NCBI GenBank assembly: GCA_003241875.1
Contig: QBLU01000007.1
Span: 87,935 to 120,116 of the forward strand
Source of the DNA: Alphaproteobacteria bacterium
GTDB lineage: Bacteria; Pseudomonadota; Alphaproteobacteria; Sphingomonadales; Sphingomonadaceae
DNA: 32,182 bases
Reading direction: 5' to 3'
Positions within the stretch are counted from its first letter, which is position 1; each line of letters starts with the position of its first letter. A program made the translations under genes and the position numbers. Below the pieces are notes generated by a model. That model ran no database searches and was not told the DNA's origin. It saw only the letters and a program-made list of their open reading frames with translations. Below are positions 6,809 through 15,902 of the stretch, in pieces.

Positions 6809-7477
6809 ATGAAAGCCCTCGTCACCATCCTCGCCATGACAGGCGCCCTGGCCTTTGCCGCCCCGGCGTCTGCCGTCACCCTCATCAACGGTAGCTTCGA
6901 GCTGAGCGGCAATCCCAATGCCGGTCCCCGCGGCTATACCGAAGTGTCGCCTGGCAGCCTCGAAATCCTCGGCTGGACCGTCGGCGGCGCTGGTGTCGAC
7001 CTCGTCGGCAGCAACTATTGGGATGCCTCGGACGGCATCCAGTCCGTCGACCTGTCGCGCCGCGGCGCCGGCAGCATCTCGCAGAGCTTTGCGACCGTCG
7101 TCGGTGTCACCTACCTCGTCACCTTCGACCTTTCGGGCAATCCGTTCGGCGGTGTCGACGACAAGATCACCGTGATCTCCTTCAGCGGTAACGACCCGGT
7201 GGAGCAGGTCTATTCGGTGAGCGCGGCCAATTCGCCGACCAACATGCTGTGGGAAACCTATGGTTTCTCCTTCACCGCGTCGGCGCTGACCAGCACGCTG
7301 ACCTTCACCAGCGCGGAAGGCAACCGCTTTGGTCCGGCGCTCGACAACGTCGCGATCACCGGCGACGATGGTGCGGGTGCGACCATCCCGGAACCGTCGA
7401 CCTGGGCGATGCTGGTCATCGGCTTCGGCCTTGTCGGCGTGGCGCGTCGTCGCCGCGCGACGGCGGTCGCTGCCTGA
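6809..7477 (+). CDS. PEPxxWA-CTERM choice-of-anchor C (DUF642-like) surface protein
   Basis: 222 residues. A signal peptide (residues 1-22, ending APASA) is followed by the NGSFE start motif (NGSFELSGNPNAGP), the GW of the first strand, and ...SVDLSRRGAGSISQSF, all typical of the choice-of-anchor C/DUF642 beta-sandwich thought to bind carbohydrate. The C-terminus is P194-E-P-S-T-W-A200, a hydrophobic helix and ARRRR, a PEPxxWA-CTERM sorting signal. It is probably an exported surface or matrix protein handled by an exosortase encoded elsewhere. It has its own sigma-54-type promoter and its own terminator, so it is a one-gene unit, divergent from the metalloprotease. Confidence 0.88.
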   Translation: MKALVTILAMTGALAFAAPASAVTLINGSFELSGNPNAGPRGYTEVSPGSLEILGWTVGGAGVDLVGSNYWDASDGIQSVDLSRRGAGSISQSFATVVGVTYLVTFDLSGNPFGGVDDKITVISFSGNDPVEQVYSVSAANSPTNMLWETYGFSFTASALTSTLTFTSAEGNRFGPALDNVAITGDDGAGATIPEPSTWAMLVIGFGLVGVARRRRATAVAA

Positions 7478-7503
7478 CATCTGGCGGGCTCGAACAGGGG
7501 GAA

Positions 7504-7535
7504 GGCCCGGGACTTGTCCCGGGCCTTTCTTGTTT
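7504..7535 (+). terminator. Intrinsic terminator after the choice-of-anchor gene
   Basis: GGCCCGGGA (7504-7512) pairs with TCCCGGGCC (7517-7525) around a CTTG tetraloop, the stem extending by two A-T pairs, followed by TTTCTTGTTT. It lies 27 bases after the stop codon and separates the PEPxxWA gene from the nuo operon. Confidence 0.9.
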
Positions 7536-7539
7536 CCGG

Positions 7540-7555
7540 CTGGCACGAAACCGGC
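7540..7555 (+). promoter_or_regulatory. Weak sigma-54-like element upstream of nuoG
   Basis: CTGGCACG (7540-7547) is a perfect -24 box, and GG (7542-7543) and GC (7554-7555) are 10 bases apart. The -12 box reads CGGC rather than TTGC, so function is uncertain. No convincing sigma-70 promoter was found in the 254-bp gap before nuoG. Confidence 0.25.
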
Positions 7556-7662
7556 CCTGAAAGCGGCCGCCAGCTGCCGCACTGCCTTCCCATCGCGCGC
7601 TGCCCTCGCTATAGCCGCCGCGACGCGCGGATTCGACCGCGCCTGACCCAGTTGGATTGATC

Positions 7663-7728
7663 ATGGCGAGCCGCTTCGCTGCCCTTGTTCCCGCCTGCAC
7701 CGGCTTCGTTCTTGCGGGAGCCCGCTGA
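7663..7728 (+). CDS. Possible 21-residue leader ORF before nuoG
   Basis: ATG at 7663 to TGA at 7726-7728 encodes MASRFAALVPACTGFVLAGAR. The stop lies three bases before the nuoG ATG, and the nuoG Shine-Dalgarno (GGGAG 7716-7720) is inside it, so translation could be coupled. It has a hydrophobic core with one Cys. It may be chance, a leader peptide, or a remnant of the small gene often found before nuoG. No homologue recognised. Confidence 0.25.
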   Translation: MASRFAALVPACTGFVLAGAR

Positions 7729-7731
7729 GCC

Positions 7732-9729
7732 ATGCCCCGGCTGATCGTCGATGGCATCGAAGTCGAGGTTCCGGCCGGCGCGACCGTGCTGCAGGCCTGT
7801 GAGGCCGCCGGCGTCGAAGTGCCGCGTTTCTGCTACCATGAGCGGCTGAGCATCGCCGGCAATTGCCGCATGTGCCTCGTCGAGATGGAAAAGGCACCGA
7901 AACCCGTCGCCAGCTGTGCCATGCCCGCCGCCGACGGGCAGGTCGTGATGACGACGACGCCCAAGGTGAAGAAGGCGCGCGAAGGGGTGATGGAGTTCCT
8001 GCTCATCAACCATCCGCTCGATTGCCCGATCTGCGACCAGGGCGGCGAATGCGACCTGCAGGACCAGAGCCTGGCCTATGGCAAGGGCTACACGCGCTAT
8101 CAGGAGAACAAGCGCGCGGTCACCGAAAAGTTCATGGGGCCGCTGGTCAAGACCGCGATGACCCGGTGCATCCATTGCACCCGCTGCGTGCGTTTTGCCG
8201 AGGAAATCGCCGGCGTCGAGGAGATCGGCGCCATCGGTCGCGGCGAGAACATGCAGATCACCACCTATCTCGAAAAGGCGGTGACCAGCGAGGTTTCGGG
8301 TAACATCATCGACCTGTGCCCGGTCGGCGCGCTGACGTCGAAGCCCTATGCCTTTCAGGCGCGGCCGTGGGAGCTGAAAAAGACCGACGGCATCGATGTG
8401 ATGGATGCGCTCGGCTCGAACATCGTCTTCGGCAGCCGCGGCCCCGCCGTGATGCGGGTAACGCCGCGCATCAACGACGACGTCAATGAGGAGTGGCTGT
8501 CGGATAAGGCGCGCTTTGCCTGTGACGGTCTGTCGGAGCGCCGACTCGATCGCCCCTATGTGCGGGTCGGCGGCAAGCTGAAGGCAGCGACCTGGGCCGA
8601 AGCCTTTGCCGCCATCAAGACCGGCCTTGACGGGCTGTCGGGTGACGCCATCGCCGGCATCGTCGGCGACCTGGCGGCGGTCGAGGACATGGTGGCGCTG
8701 AAGGACCTGCTGGCGACGTTGGGCTCGACGCTGATCGAAAGCCGGCAGGACGGCGCGCAGTTCGGTACCGCGGCGCGCGGCGACTATCTGTTCAATTCGG
8801 GACTTGCCGGCATCGAGGACGCCGATGTCGTGCTGCTGGTCGGCACCGATCCGCGGCGCGAGGCGCCGTTGCTCAACGTGCGGCTGCGCAAGAAGGCGTC
8901 GCGCGGCCTGTCGAAAGTGTTCGGCATCGGGCCGGCGGTCGACCTGACCTACAAGGTTTCGTGGCTCGGTGACGACGCTGCGCTGCTCGGCAGCGTGCCG
9001 GCGGCGCTGGCGGAGGCATTGGGCGAGGCCGAGCGGCCGGCGATCATCGTCGGCATGGGCGCGCTGCGGACGCCGGGGCTGTACGCGGCGGCGCGGGCGC
9101 TCGCTGCGAAGTATGCGGTGGTCCGCGAGGTCTGGAACGGTTGGAACCTGCTCCACACCGCAGCGGCACGGGTCGGCGCGCTCGACCTGGGGTTGAGCGT
9201 CGATGGCGGTGTCGCGGCCTTGGCCGATGCGAGGGCGCTGTTCCTGCTCGGTGCCGATGAATGCGACATGGGAGCCGATGCCTTCACCGTCTATATCGGC
9301 ACGCATGGCGATCGCGGCGTCCGGCACGCCGATGTCATCCTGCCGGCGGCTGCCTATGCCGAAAAGGCTGCGACCTGGGTGAACCTGGAAGGGCGGGCCC
9401 AGCGCGGGCTGCGCGCCGTGTTCCCGCCGGGCGAGGCCCGCGAGGACTGGACGATCTTCCGCGCGCTGTCGTCGGTGCTCGGCACGCCGCTGGCCTATGA
9501 CGACTTGCGGGCGCTGCGGGCGCGGATTGCCGCCGAATGGCCGCATCTGGCCGGGGGCGAAGCCACGGCGGCGACGCTGTCCGACCCCGGCACGGCCGCC
9601 GCGCCATCGGGGCCGCTGCGCCTTGCCATCGATAACTACTATCTGACCAATCCGATCGCCCGCTCCAGCCACACGATGGCGGAGTGCGTCGAACAGATCC
9701 TCGCTCCGCTGCCGGAGGCGGCGGAATGA
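7732..9729 (+). CDS. nuoG: NADH-quinone oxidoreductase subunit G
   Basis: 665 residues. This is the iron-sulfur subunit of the peripheral arm of complex I, passing electrons from the FMN end toward quinone. The N-terminal 2Fe-2S ferredoxin domain carries C34, C45, C48 and C62. Next come the His/Cys-ligated 4Fe-4S motif H94-x3-C98-x2-C101-x5-C107 and the CIHCTRC...DLCPVGAL motif. The rest is a molybdopterin-oxidoreductase-like domain without cofactor role, as usual. The start is ATG 7732 with GGGAG 11 bases upstream. It is the first nuo gene here; nuoE/F, its normal upstream partners, are absent. The stop overlaps the nuoH start (ATGA). Confidence 0.97.
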   Translation: MPRLIVDGIEVEVPAGATVLQACEAAGVEVPRFCYHERLSIAGNCRMCLVEMEKAPKPVASCAMPAADGQVVMTTTPKVKKAREGVMEFLLINHPLDCPICDQGGECDLQDQSLAYGKGYTRYQENKRAVTEKFMGPLVKTAMTRCIHCTRCVRFAEEIAGVEEIGAIGRGENMQITTYLEKAVTSEVSGNIIDLCPVGALTSKPYAFQARPWELKKTDGIDVMDALGSNIVFGSRGPAVMRVTPRINDDVNEEWLSDKARFACDGLSERRLDRPYVRVGGKLKAATWAEAFAAIKTGLDGLSGDAIAGIVGDLAAVEDMVALKDLLATLGSTLIESRQDGAQFGTAARGDYLFNSGLAGIEDADVVLLVGTDPRREAPLLNVRLRKKASRGLSKVFGIGPAVDLTYKVSWLGDDAALLGSVPAALAEALGEAERPAIIVGMGALRTPGLYAAARALAAKYAVVREVWNGWNLLHTAAARVGALDLGLSVDGGVAALADARALFLLGADECDMGADAFTVYIGTHGDRGVRHADVILPAAAYAEKAATWVNLEGRAQRGLRAVFPPGEAREDWTIFRALSSVLGTPLAYDDLRALRARIAAEWPHLAGGEATAATLSDPGTAAAPSGPLRLAIDNYYLTNPIARSSHTMAECVEQILAPLPEAAE

Positions 9730-10802
9730 CGTTCACCGGCTGGTTCCAGTCCCATCTCGGCGACGGCCTCGGCTGGTTCGTCGGCACGACCGTGCTGATC
9801 CTGGCGATCGTGCTGCCGGTGATGGTCGGGGTTGCCATGGCGGTCTATGCCGATCGCAAGATCTGGGCGGCGATGCAGATGCGGCGCGGGCCCAACGTTG
9901 TCGGGCCGTTCGGGCTGCTGCAGACCTTTGCCGACGCCGCCAAGCTGTTCCTGAAGGAAACCATCATCCCGTCCGGCGCCAGCCGCGAGGTGTTCCTTAT
10001 CGCGCCGATGATCAGCTTCGTGCTGGCGCTCGCGATCTGGGCGGTGATGCCGTTCGACGCCGGGCTGGTGCTAGCCGATCTCAATGTCGGGTTGCTCTAT
10101 GTCTTCGCGGTCTCGTCGATGGGTGTCTATGGCATCATCATGTCGGGCTGGGCGTCGAATTCGAAATACCCGTTCCTTGGCGGGCTTCGCTCGGCGGCGC
10201 AGATGGTCAGTTATGAAGTCTCGATGGGCTTCATCCTCGTCGCCGTGATGCTGTACGCCCAAAGCCTCAACCTCAGCGACATCGTCATGGCGCAAAAGGG
10301 CAATGTGCTCGGATTTCTGAACGGCAACGTCTTCAATCCGCTGCTGTTTCCGATGGCGATCATGTTCTTCATAACCGCGCTTGCCGAAACCAACCGGCCG
10401 CCGTTCGATCTGCCCGAGGCCGAGGCGGAACTCGTCGCCGGTTACCAGGTCGAATATTCGTCGATGAGCTTCGCGCTGTTCTTCCTCGGCGAGTATGCGA
10501 ACATCCTGTTCATGTGCGCGCTGATCCCGGTGCTGTTCCTCGGCGGCTGGCTGCCGCCGCTCGACTGGGCGCCGCTCTACTACATCCCGGGCTTCGTCTG
10601 GATGCTGTCGAAGATGGCGTTCATGTTCTTCTGCTTCGCCTGGGTGAAGGCGGCTGTCCCGCGCTACCGCTATGACCAGCTGATGCGGCTGGGCTGGAAG
10701 GTATTCCTGCCGCTGTCGCTGTTTTGGGTGGTCGTCGTGTCGGGCTGGCTGATGTTCTTCACCGACAAATTTGCCACCGTTCCGGGGAGCGTCACGCTGT
10801 GA
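9726..10802 (+). CDS. nuoH: NADH-quinone oxidoreductase subunit H
   Basis: 358 residues, about eight membrane helices. NuoH (ND1) forms the quinone-binding channel at the junction of the two arms of complex I. Typical signatures are [23 protein letters not shown] near residues 39-61 and the acidic loop [26 protein letters not shown] near residues 222-247. The ATG at 9726 overlaps the nuoG stop by four bases, indicating coupled translation; a GGAGGCGG Shine-Dalgarno precedes it. The nuoI start in turn overlaps its TGA. Confidence 0.97.
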   Translation: MTFTGWFQSHLGDGLGWFVGTTVLILAIVLPVMVGVAMAVYADRKIWAAMQMRRGPNVVGPFGLLQTFADAAKLFLKETIIPSGASREVFLIAPMISFVLALAIWAVMPFDAGLVLADLNVGLLYVFAVSSMGVYGIIMSGWASNSKYPFLGGLRSAAQMVSYEVSMGFILVAVMLYAQSLNLSDIVMAQKGNVLGFLNGNVFNPLLFPMAIMFFITALAETNRPPFDLPEAEAELVAGYQVEYSSMSFALFFLGEYANILFMCALIPVLFLGGWLPPLDWAPLYYIPGFVWMLSKMAFMFFCFAWVKAAVPRYRYDQLMRLGWKVFLPLSLFWVVVVSGWLMFFTDKFATVPGSVTL

Positions 10803-11287
10803 CTGCAATCTTCCGCGCCGCCAAGTCGCTGTTGCTGCTAGAATTCATCGGCGGGCTCGGCCTGACCTTGAAGTATTTCTTCAAGCCGAAGCTGACCCTC
10901 AACTACCCTTACGAAAAGGGGCCGCTGTCGCCGCGTTTCCGTGGTGAGCATGCGCTGCGCCGCTATCCCAATGGCGAGGAACGCTGCATCGCCTGCAAGC
11001 TGTGCGAAGCGGTCTGCCCCGCCCTGGCGATCACCATCGAGGCTGAACCCCGCGAGGATGGCAGCCGCCGCACCACGCGCTACGACCTCGACATGACCAA
11101 GTGCATCTTTTGTGGCCTGTGCCAGGAAGCCTGCCCGGTCGATGCCATCGTCGAGACGCCCAACCTCGAATACTCAGTCGAGACTCGCGAGGAACTGATC
11201 TACGACAAGGCCAAGCTGCTCGCCAACGGCGACAAATGGGAACGCGCCATCGCCGCGAACCTTGCGGCAGACGCCCCGTGGCGGTAA
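10799..11287 (+). CDS. nuoI: NADH-quinone oxidoreductase subunit I
   Basis: 162 residues, the usual length. It carries the two 4Fe-4S clusters (N6a/N6b) leading to the terminal cluster: [12 protein letters not shown] and [12 protein letters not shown]. The N-terminal amphipathic region ([20 protein letters not shown]) packs on the membrane arm. The GTG start at 10799 overlaps the nuoH TGA by four bases. A 61-bp gap with a hairpin follows before nuoJ, the only sizeable gap inside the nuo block. Confidence 0.97.
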   Translation: MTAIFRAAKSLLLLEFIGGLGLTLKYFFKPKLTLNYPYEKGPLSPRFRGEHALRRYPNGEERCIACKLCEAVCPALAITIEAEPREDGSRRTTRYDLDMTKCIFCGLCQEACPVDAIVETPNLEYSVETREELIYDKAKLLANGDKWERAIAANLAADAPWR

Positions 11288-11300
11288 CCCGGCGGCGCTT

Positions 11301-11329
11301 CGCGGCGGCTGACTGCCGCGCCACTTTTC
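11301..11329 (+). promoter_or_regulatory. Intra-operon hairpin with T-run between nuoI and nuoJ
   Basis: CGCGGC (11301-11306) pairs with GCCGCG (11315-11320) around an 8-nt loop, with more GC-rich pairing possible on both sides, and is followed by CCACTTTTC. It may be a partial terminator, an RNA-processing site or a 3'-end stabiliser that sets peripheral-arm versus membrane-arm transcript levels. Confidence 0.35.
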
Positions 11330-11348
11330 ACGCCGTCCGGAATATCCT

Positions 11349-11966
11349 GTGACCGTTGCCGTCTTTTCCTTCTACCTGTTCGCCGTGGTGCTGATCACCG
11401 CCGCCGTGCTGGTGATCACGTCCAAGAACCCGGTGCATTCGGTGCTCTGGCTGATCGTCTGCTTCTTCAACGCCGGCGGGCTGTTCATCCTGCTCGGCGC
11501 CGAATTCCTCGCGATGCTGCTGGTCATCGTCTATGTCGGTGCCGTTGCGGTGCTGTTCCTGTTTGTCGTGATGATGCTCGACATCGATTTCGCCACCTTG
11601 CGACGCGGTTTCCTTAGCTATCTGCCGCTTGGGCTTGTCGTCGCCGGCGTCATCCTCGGCGAGGTGCTGTTCGCGGTCGGCAGTTGGGTCCCCGGGCGCG
11701 GCGTGATGATGTTCGATGAACTGGTATCGGCCCCCGACGGCATGACCAACACGCAATGGATCGGCTCGGTGCTTTACACGCGCTATCTGTTCGTCTTCCA
11801 GGCGGCGGGGCTGGTGCTGCTGGTGTCGATGATCGGCGCCATTGTGCTGACCCATCGCCAGCGCGTCGGCACCAAGCGGCAGAACATTGGTCAGCAGGTC
11901 GCGCGGACGCCCGCCAACGCGGTGCACCCGGCGCAGCCCGGCATCGGCCAGGGGATCGACCTGTGA
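11349..11966 (+). CDS. nuoJ: NADH-quinone oxidoreductase subunit J
   Basis: 205 residues with five predicted membrane helices (ND6 homologue), part of the proton-channel link in the membrane arm of complex I. The conserved pi-bulge region [21 protein letters not shown] is visible near residues 57-77. The GTG start at 11349 is the first suitable codon after the 61-bp gap. The soluble C-terminal tail (about residues 175-205, [19 protein letters not shown]) is typical of alphaproteobacterial NuoJ. Its TGA overlaps the nuoK GTG. Confidence 0.95.
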   Translation: MTVAVFSFYLFAVVLITAAVLVITSKNPVHSVLWLIVCFFNAGGLFILLGAEFLAMLLVIVYVGAVAVLFLFVVMMLDIDFATLRRGFLSYLPLGLVVAGVILGEVLFAVGSWVPGRGVMMFDELVSAPDGMTNTQWIGSVLYTRYLFVFQAAGLVLLVSMIGAIVLTHRQRVGTKRQNIGQQVARTPANAVHPAQPGIGQGIDL

Positions 11967-12268
11967 TCGGGCTTTCGCACTATCTCGTCGTGTCGGCGGC
12001 GCTGTTCGTGCTGGGGGTGCTCGGCATCTTCATCAATCGCAAGAACGTCATCATCATCCTGATGTCGATCGAGCTGATCCTGCTCGCGGTGAACATCAAT
12101 TTCGTCGCGTTTTCGGCCTATCTTCATCAGGTTCACGGCCAGATCTTCGCGATGTTCGTGCTGACCGTGGCGGCGGGCGAGGCGGCGATCGGCCTCGCCA
12201 TTCTTGTCATCTATTTCCGTAATCGCGGTACCATCGCGGTCGACGACGCCGACATGATGAAGGGCTGA
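11963..12268 (+). CDS. nuoK: NADH-quinone oxidoreductase subunit K
   Basis: 101 residues, three membrane helices (ND4L homologue). The family's conserved membrane glutamates are visible in [15 protein letters not shown] and [11 protein letters not shown], which serve in the proton path between NuoH and the antiporter-like subunits. The start is GTG 11963, overlapping the nuoJ stop by four bases. nuoL follows after 5 bp. Confidence 0.96.
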   Translation: MIGLSHYLVVSAALFVLGVLGIFINRKNVIIILMSIELILLAVNINFVAFSAYLHQVHGQIFAMFVLTVAAGEAAIGLAILVIYFRNRGTIAVDDADMMKG

Positions 12269-12273
12269 GCCAA

Positions 12274-14325
12274 GTGATTCAGCTTCTCGTCTTCCTGCCG
12301 CTCATCACGGCGCTTGTCGCCGGGCTCGGCGGCCGCGCCATCGGGCATGTGCCGGCCAAGATCATCACCACCGGCGGCCTGTTCCTCAGCGCGGCCCTGT
12401 CGTGGGTGGTGTTCTCGCAATTCTGGCTGTCGGGCGCGCCGGCGACCGTGGTGCCGGTGCTCGACTGGATCCAGTCGGGCGATCTCGACGTCCGCTGGGC
12501 CTTCAAGGTCGATACGCTGACCGCGGTCATGCTCGTCGTCGTGACCACCGTGTCGGCGCTCGTCCACCTCTACAGCTGGGGCTATATGGAGGAAGACCCG
12601 TCGCAATCGCGGTTCTTCGCCTATCTGTCGCTGTTCACCTTCGCCATGCTGATGCTGGTGACGGCCGACAACCTCGTCCAGATGTTCTTCGGCTGGGAAG
12701 GGGTTGGGCTCGCATCCTACCTGCTCATCGGGTTCTGGTACCACAAGCCGAGCGCCAACGCCGCCGCCATCAAGGCGTTCGTCGTCAACCGCGTCGGCGA
12801 CTTCGGCTTTTCGCTCGGTATCTTCGGCACCTTCCTGGTCTTCGGCACGGTGTCGATCGATGCCATCCTGGCCGCTGTGCCGAGCCATGCCGGGCAGACC
12901 TTCTCGTTCCTCGGCCAGACCGTCGACGTGATGACCTGCCTGTGCCTGCTGCTGTTCGTCGGCGCGATGGGCAAATCGGCACAATTGGGCCTGCACACTT
13001 GGCTGCCTGACGCCATGGAAGGGCCGACGCCGGTGTCGGCGCTGATCCATGCCGCGACGATGGTCACCGCCGGCGTGTTCATGGTCTGTCGCCTGTCGCC
13101 GATGTTCGAGGCCAGCCTGACGGCGCAGGCTGTGGTGACCTACGTTGGTGCCGCCACGGCGCTGTTTGCGGCGTCCGTCGCGCTCGTGCAGACCGACATC
13201 AAGCGCGTCATCGCCTATTCGACCTGTTCGCAGCTCGGCTACATGTTCTTTGCCGCCGGCTCGGGGGCCTATGGCGCGGCGATGTTCCACCTGTTCACCC
13301 ACGCCTTCTTCAAGGCGTTGTTGTTCCTTGGTGCCGGCTCGGTCATCCATGCCATGCACCATGAACAGGACATGCGTTTCTACGGCGGCCTTCGGAAGCA
13401 CATCCCGATCACCTTTGCGCTGATGACCGTCGGCACGCTGGCGCTGACCGGCTTCTTCTTCACCGCCGGCTATTATTCCAAGGATGCGATCCTGGAGGCG
13501 GCATTCGCCAGCGGCACCAGCCATGGCCAGTTCGCCTTTGTCGTCGGCGCATTCGTGGCGCTGCTGACCAGTTTCTATTCCTGGCGACTGGTGTTCCTGA
13601 CCTTCTACGGCGAACCGCGCTGGGCGGCGTCGGAGCATATCCAGCACGCGCTGCATCACGGCCATCACGATACAGAGGACAGCACCGACAGCGGGCTGGA
13701 GCACGACCATGCCCCGGTCGCCCACAGCGCCCCGCATGGCACCGGTGGCTATCACCCGCATGAAAGTCCCGCGTCGATGCTCATCCCGCTGTTCGTGCTT
13801 GGCGCCGGCGCGCTTTGGGCGGGCTGGCTGTGGCATGAAAGCTTTGTCGGCGCCGAGCACGGTGCCGCGTTCTGGCGCGGCAGCCTCGCCTTCCGCGAAG
13901 AGCTGATGCACGCCATGCACGAGGTGCCGGCCTGGGTGGTGTGGACGCCGTCGGTGGCGTTTTTCCTGGGGCTGCTCGGCGCCTGGTTCGCCTATCTGCG
14001 GTCGCCGCAACTGCCGGCGCGGGCAGCGGGTGCCATCCCGGCGCTCTATGCCTTCCTCACCCACAAATGGTATTTCGATGAGCTGTACGACGCCATTGTC
14101 GTGCGGCCGTCGTTCGCCATCGGCCGTTTCCTGTGGGTGCGCGGTGACCAGCAGACCATCGACCGCTTCGGCCCCGATGGCGCCGCGGCGGTGGTCGCGG
14201 GCGGCGCTCGCGCGGCGGGGCGCTTCCAGTCGGGCTATGTCTATTCCTATGCGCTTGTCATGTTGACCGGCCTTGCCGCCGCGGCGGCCTGGTTCTCCAT
14301 CGGCACCGACGTGGGGGGCCAGTGA
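12274..14325 (+). CDS. nuoL: NADH-quinone oxidoreductase subunit L
   Basis: 683 residues. This is the distal antiporter-like proton-pumping subunit (ND5), with about 16 helices and the long C-terminal lateral helix. Signatures: [18 protein letters not shown] and the [27 protein letters not shown] channel motif. A hydrophilic loop at residues 454-499 has 12 histidines in 46 residues (for example HALHHGHHD), ending YHPHESP. The GTG start at 12274 lies 5 bp after nuoK. The last bases overlap the nuoM start. Confidence 0.97.
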   Translation: MIQLLVFLPLITALVAGLGGRAIGHVPAKIITTGGLFLSAALSWVVFSQFWLSGAPATVVPVLDWIQSGDLDVRWAFKVDTLTAVMLVVVTTVSALVHLYSWGYMEEDPSQSRFFAYLSLFTFAMLMLVTADNLVQMFFGWEGVGLASYLLIGFWYHKPSANAAAIKAFVVNRVGDFGFSLGIFGTFLVFGTVSIDAILAAVPSHAGQTFSFLGQTVDVMTCLCLLLFVGAMGKSAQLGLHTWLPDAMEGPTPVSALIHAATMVTAGVFMVCRLSPMFEASLTAQAVVTYVGAATALFAASVALVQTDIKRVIAYSTCSQLGYMFFAAGSGAYGAAMFHLFTHAFFKALLFLGAGSVIHAMHHEQDMRFYGGLRKHIPITFALMTVGTLALTGFFFTAGYYSKDAILEAAFASGTSHGQFAFVVGAFVALLTSFYSWRLVFLTFYGEPRWAASEHIQHALHHGHHDTEDSTDSGLEHDHAPVAHSAPHGTGGYHPHESPASMLIPLFVLGAGALWAGWLWHESFVGAEHGAAFWRGSLAFREELMHAMHEVPAWVVWTPSVAFFLGLLGAWFAYLRSPQLPARAAGAIPALYAFLTHKWYFDELYDAIVVRPSFAIGRFLWVRGDQQTIDRFGPDGAAAVVAGGARAAGRFQSGYVYSYALVMLTGLAAAAAWFSIGTDVGGQ

Positions 14326-15902
14326 TGCCCATCCTGTCGATCATGATCCTGGCGCCGGTGCTGTCGGCGGTGCTGCTCGTCGCCTTGCCGGGCATGGATG
14401 CGCGACGGGCGCGGATCATTGCCCTTGTGACAACAGTGGTGGAGTTCGCGCTCGGACTGATCATGTGGTCGGGGTATGAAAATGCCGCCGCCGGCTTCCA
14501 GTTCGTCGAGAAGCTGCCGCTGTTTGCGCCCTATCTCGACTGGCACCTGGGCATCGACGGGATCGCGCTGATGCTGATCCTGCTCAGCGTCTTCCTGATG
14601 CCGTTGTGCATCCTGGCGTCGTGGGAGAGCGTGAAGACCCGCGTGCCCGAATATATGGCGGCGTTCCTGATCATGGAATCGCTGATGATCGGCACTTTTG
14701 CGGCGCGCGACATCTTCCTGTTCTACCTGTTCTTCGAGGCCGGCCTGATCCCGATGTTCCTGATCATCGGCATCTGGGGCGGGGCGCGGCGCATCTATGC
14801 CTCGTACAAGTTCTTCCTCTACACGCTGCTCGGCTCGGTGCTGATGCTCGTCGGTATGCTTTACATGGTGGGAGAGGCCGGCAGCACCGATATCGGCGTG
14901 CTGTCGCGGTGGAATTTCACGCCCGAGGCGCAATTCTGGCTGTTCCTGGCGTTTTTTGCCTCGTTCGCGGTCAAGATGCCGATGTGGCCGGTGCACACCT
15001 GGCTGCCCGATGCCCACGTCGAGGCGCCGACCGCTGGTTCGGTCATCCTTGCCGGCGTGCTGCTGAAGCTTGGCGGCTATGGCTTCGTGCGGTTCAGCTT
15101 GCCGATGTTCCCCGATGCCTCGGCGCAGCTGATCTGGCTGGTGCTGGCGCTGTCGATGGTCGCGGTTGTCTACACGTCCCTGGTGGCGCTGGTGCAGAAC
15201 GACATGAAGAAGCTGATCGCCTATTCGTCGGTCGCGCACATGGCATTCGTGACCGCCGGCCTGTTTGCGCTCAACACCCAGGGCATCGAGGGCAGCCTCG
15301 TCATGATGCTCAGCCATGGCCTGGTCTCGGGCGCACTCTTCCTGTGCGTCGGCGTCGTCTATGACCGGCTGCACACCCGCGAGATCGGCCGCTATGGCGG
15401 GCTCGCCGACACCATGCCGCGCTATGCGCTGCTGCTGCTGTTCTTCACCATGGCCAGCGTCGGCCTGCCGGCAACGAGCGGCTTCGTCGCCGAATTCCTG
15501 GTGCTGCTCGGCCTGTACCAGACATCGACCTGGGCAACGTTCGTGATGACGACCGGCATCATCCTCGGCGCGGCCTATATGCTGTGGCTTTATCGCCGCA
15601 TCGCCTTTGGCAGCGCTGCCGGCGACGACACCCGCGCCATGCCCGACCTGAGCGTGCGCGAGATCGCCATCCTGCTGCCGATCACCGCCGCTGTGCTGTG
15701 GATGGGCATCTATCCCAAAAGCTTCCAGGCACCGATGAAGCCCGCCATCGCCAGCATCGTCGCCCGGCTTGATGGCCGTGAAATGGCGACGCTGCCGACG
15801 CGGATGACGCTGACGCCGGGGTTGCCGGTCAACCTGCTGCCACCTGCGGCGAAGGCCGCCTTCGACATGCCGATGGCGGCCGAGCCCGAGACGCACCGAT
15901 GA
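14325..15902 (+). CDS. nuoM: NADH-quinone oxidoreductase subunit M
   Basis: 525 residues, about 14 helices (ND4 homologue), a proton-pumping antiporter-like subunit. It has YLFFEAGLIPMFLIIGIWGG and the Lys-containing channel motif VKMPMWPVHTWLPDAHVEAP, followed by the AGVLLKLGGYG helix. A G-rich Shine-Dalgarno (GGGGGG) lies about 8 bases before the ATG at 14325. A GTG directly before it (14322) would add one residue and cannot be excluded. The stop overlaps the nuoN start (ATGA). Confidence 0.97.
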   Translation: MPILSIMILAPVLSAVLLVALPGMDARRARIIALVTTVVEFALGLIMWSGYENAAAGFQFVEKLPLFAPYLDWHLGIDGIALMLILLSVFLMPLCILASWESVKTRVPEYMAAFLIMESLMIGTFAARDIFLFYLFFEAGLIPMFLIIGIWGGARRIYASYKFFLYTLLGSVLMLVGMLYMVGEAGSTDIGVLSRWNFTPEAQFWLFLAFFASFAVKMPMWPVHTWLPDAHVEAPTAGSVILAGVLLKLGGYGFVRFSLPMFPDASAQLIWLVLALSMVAVVYTSLVALVQNDMKKLIAYSSVAHMAFVTAGLFALNTQGIEGSLVMMLSHGLVSGALFLCVGVVYDRLHTREIGRYGGLADTMPRYALLLLFFTMASVGLPATSGFVAEFLVLLGLYQTSTWATFVMTTGIILGAAYMLWLYRRIAFGSAAGDDTRAMPDLSVREIAILLPITAAVLWMGIYPKSFQAPMKPAIASIVARLDGREMATLPTRMTLTPGLPVNLLPPAAKAAFDMPMAAEPETHR

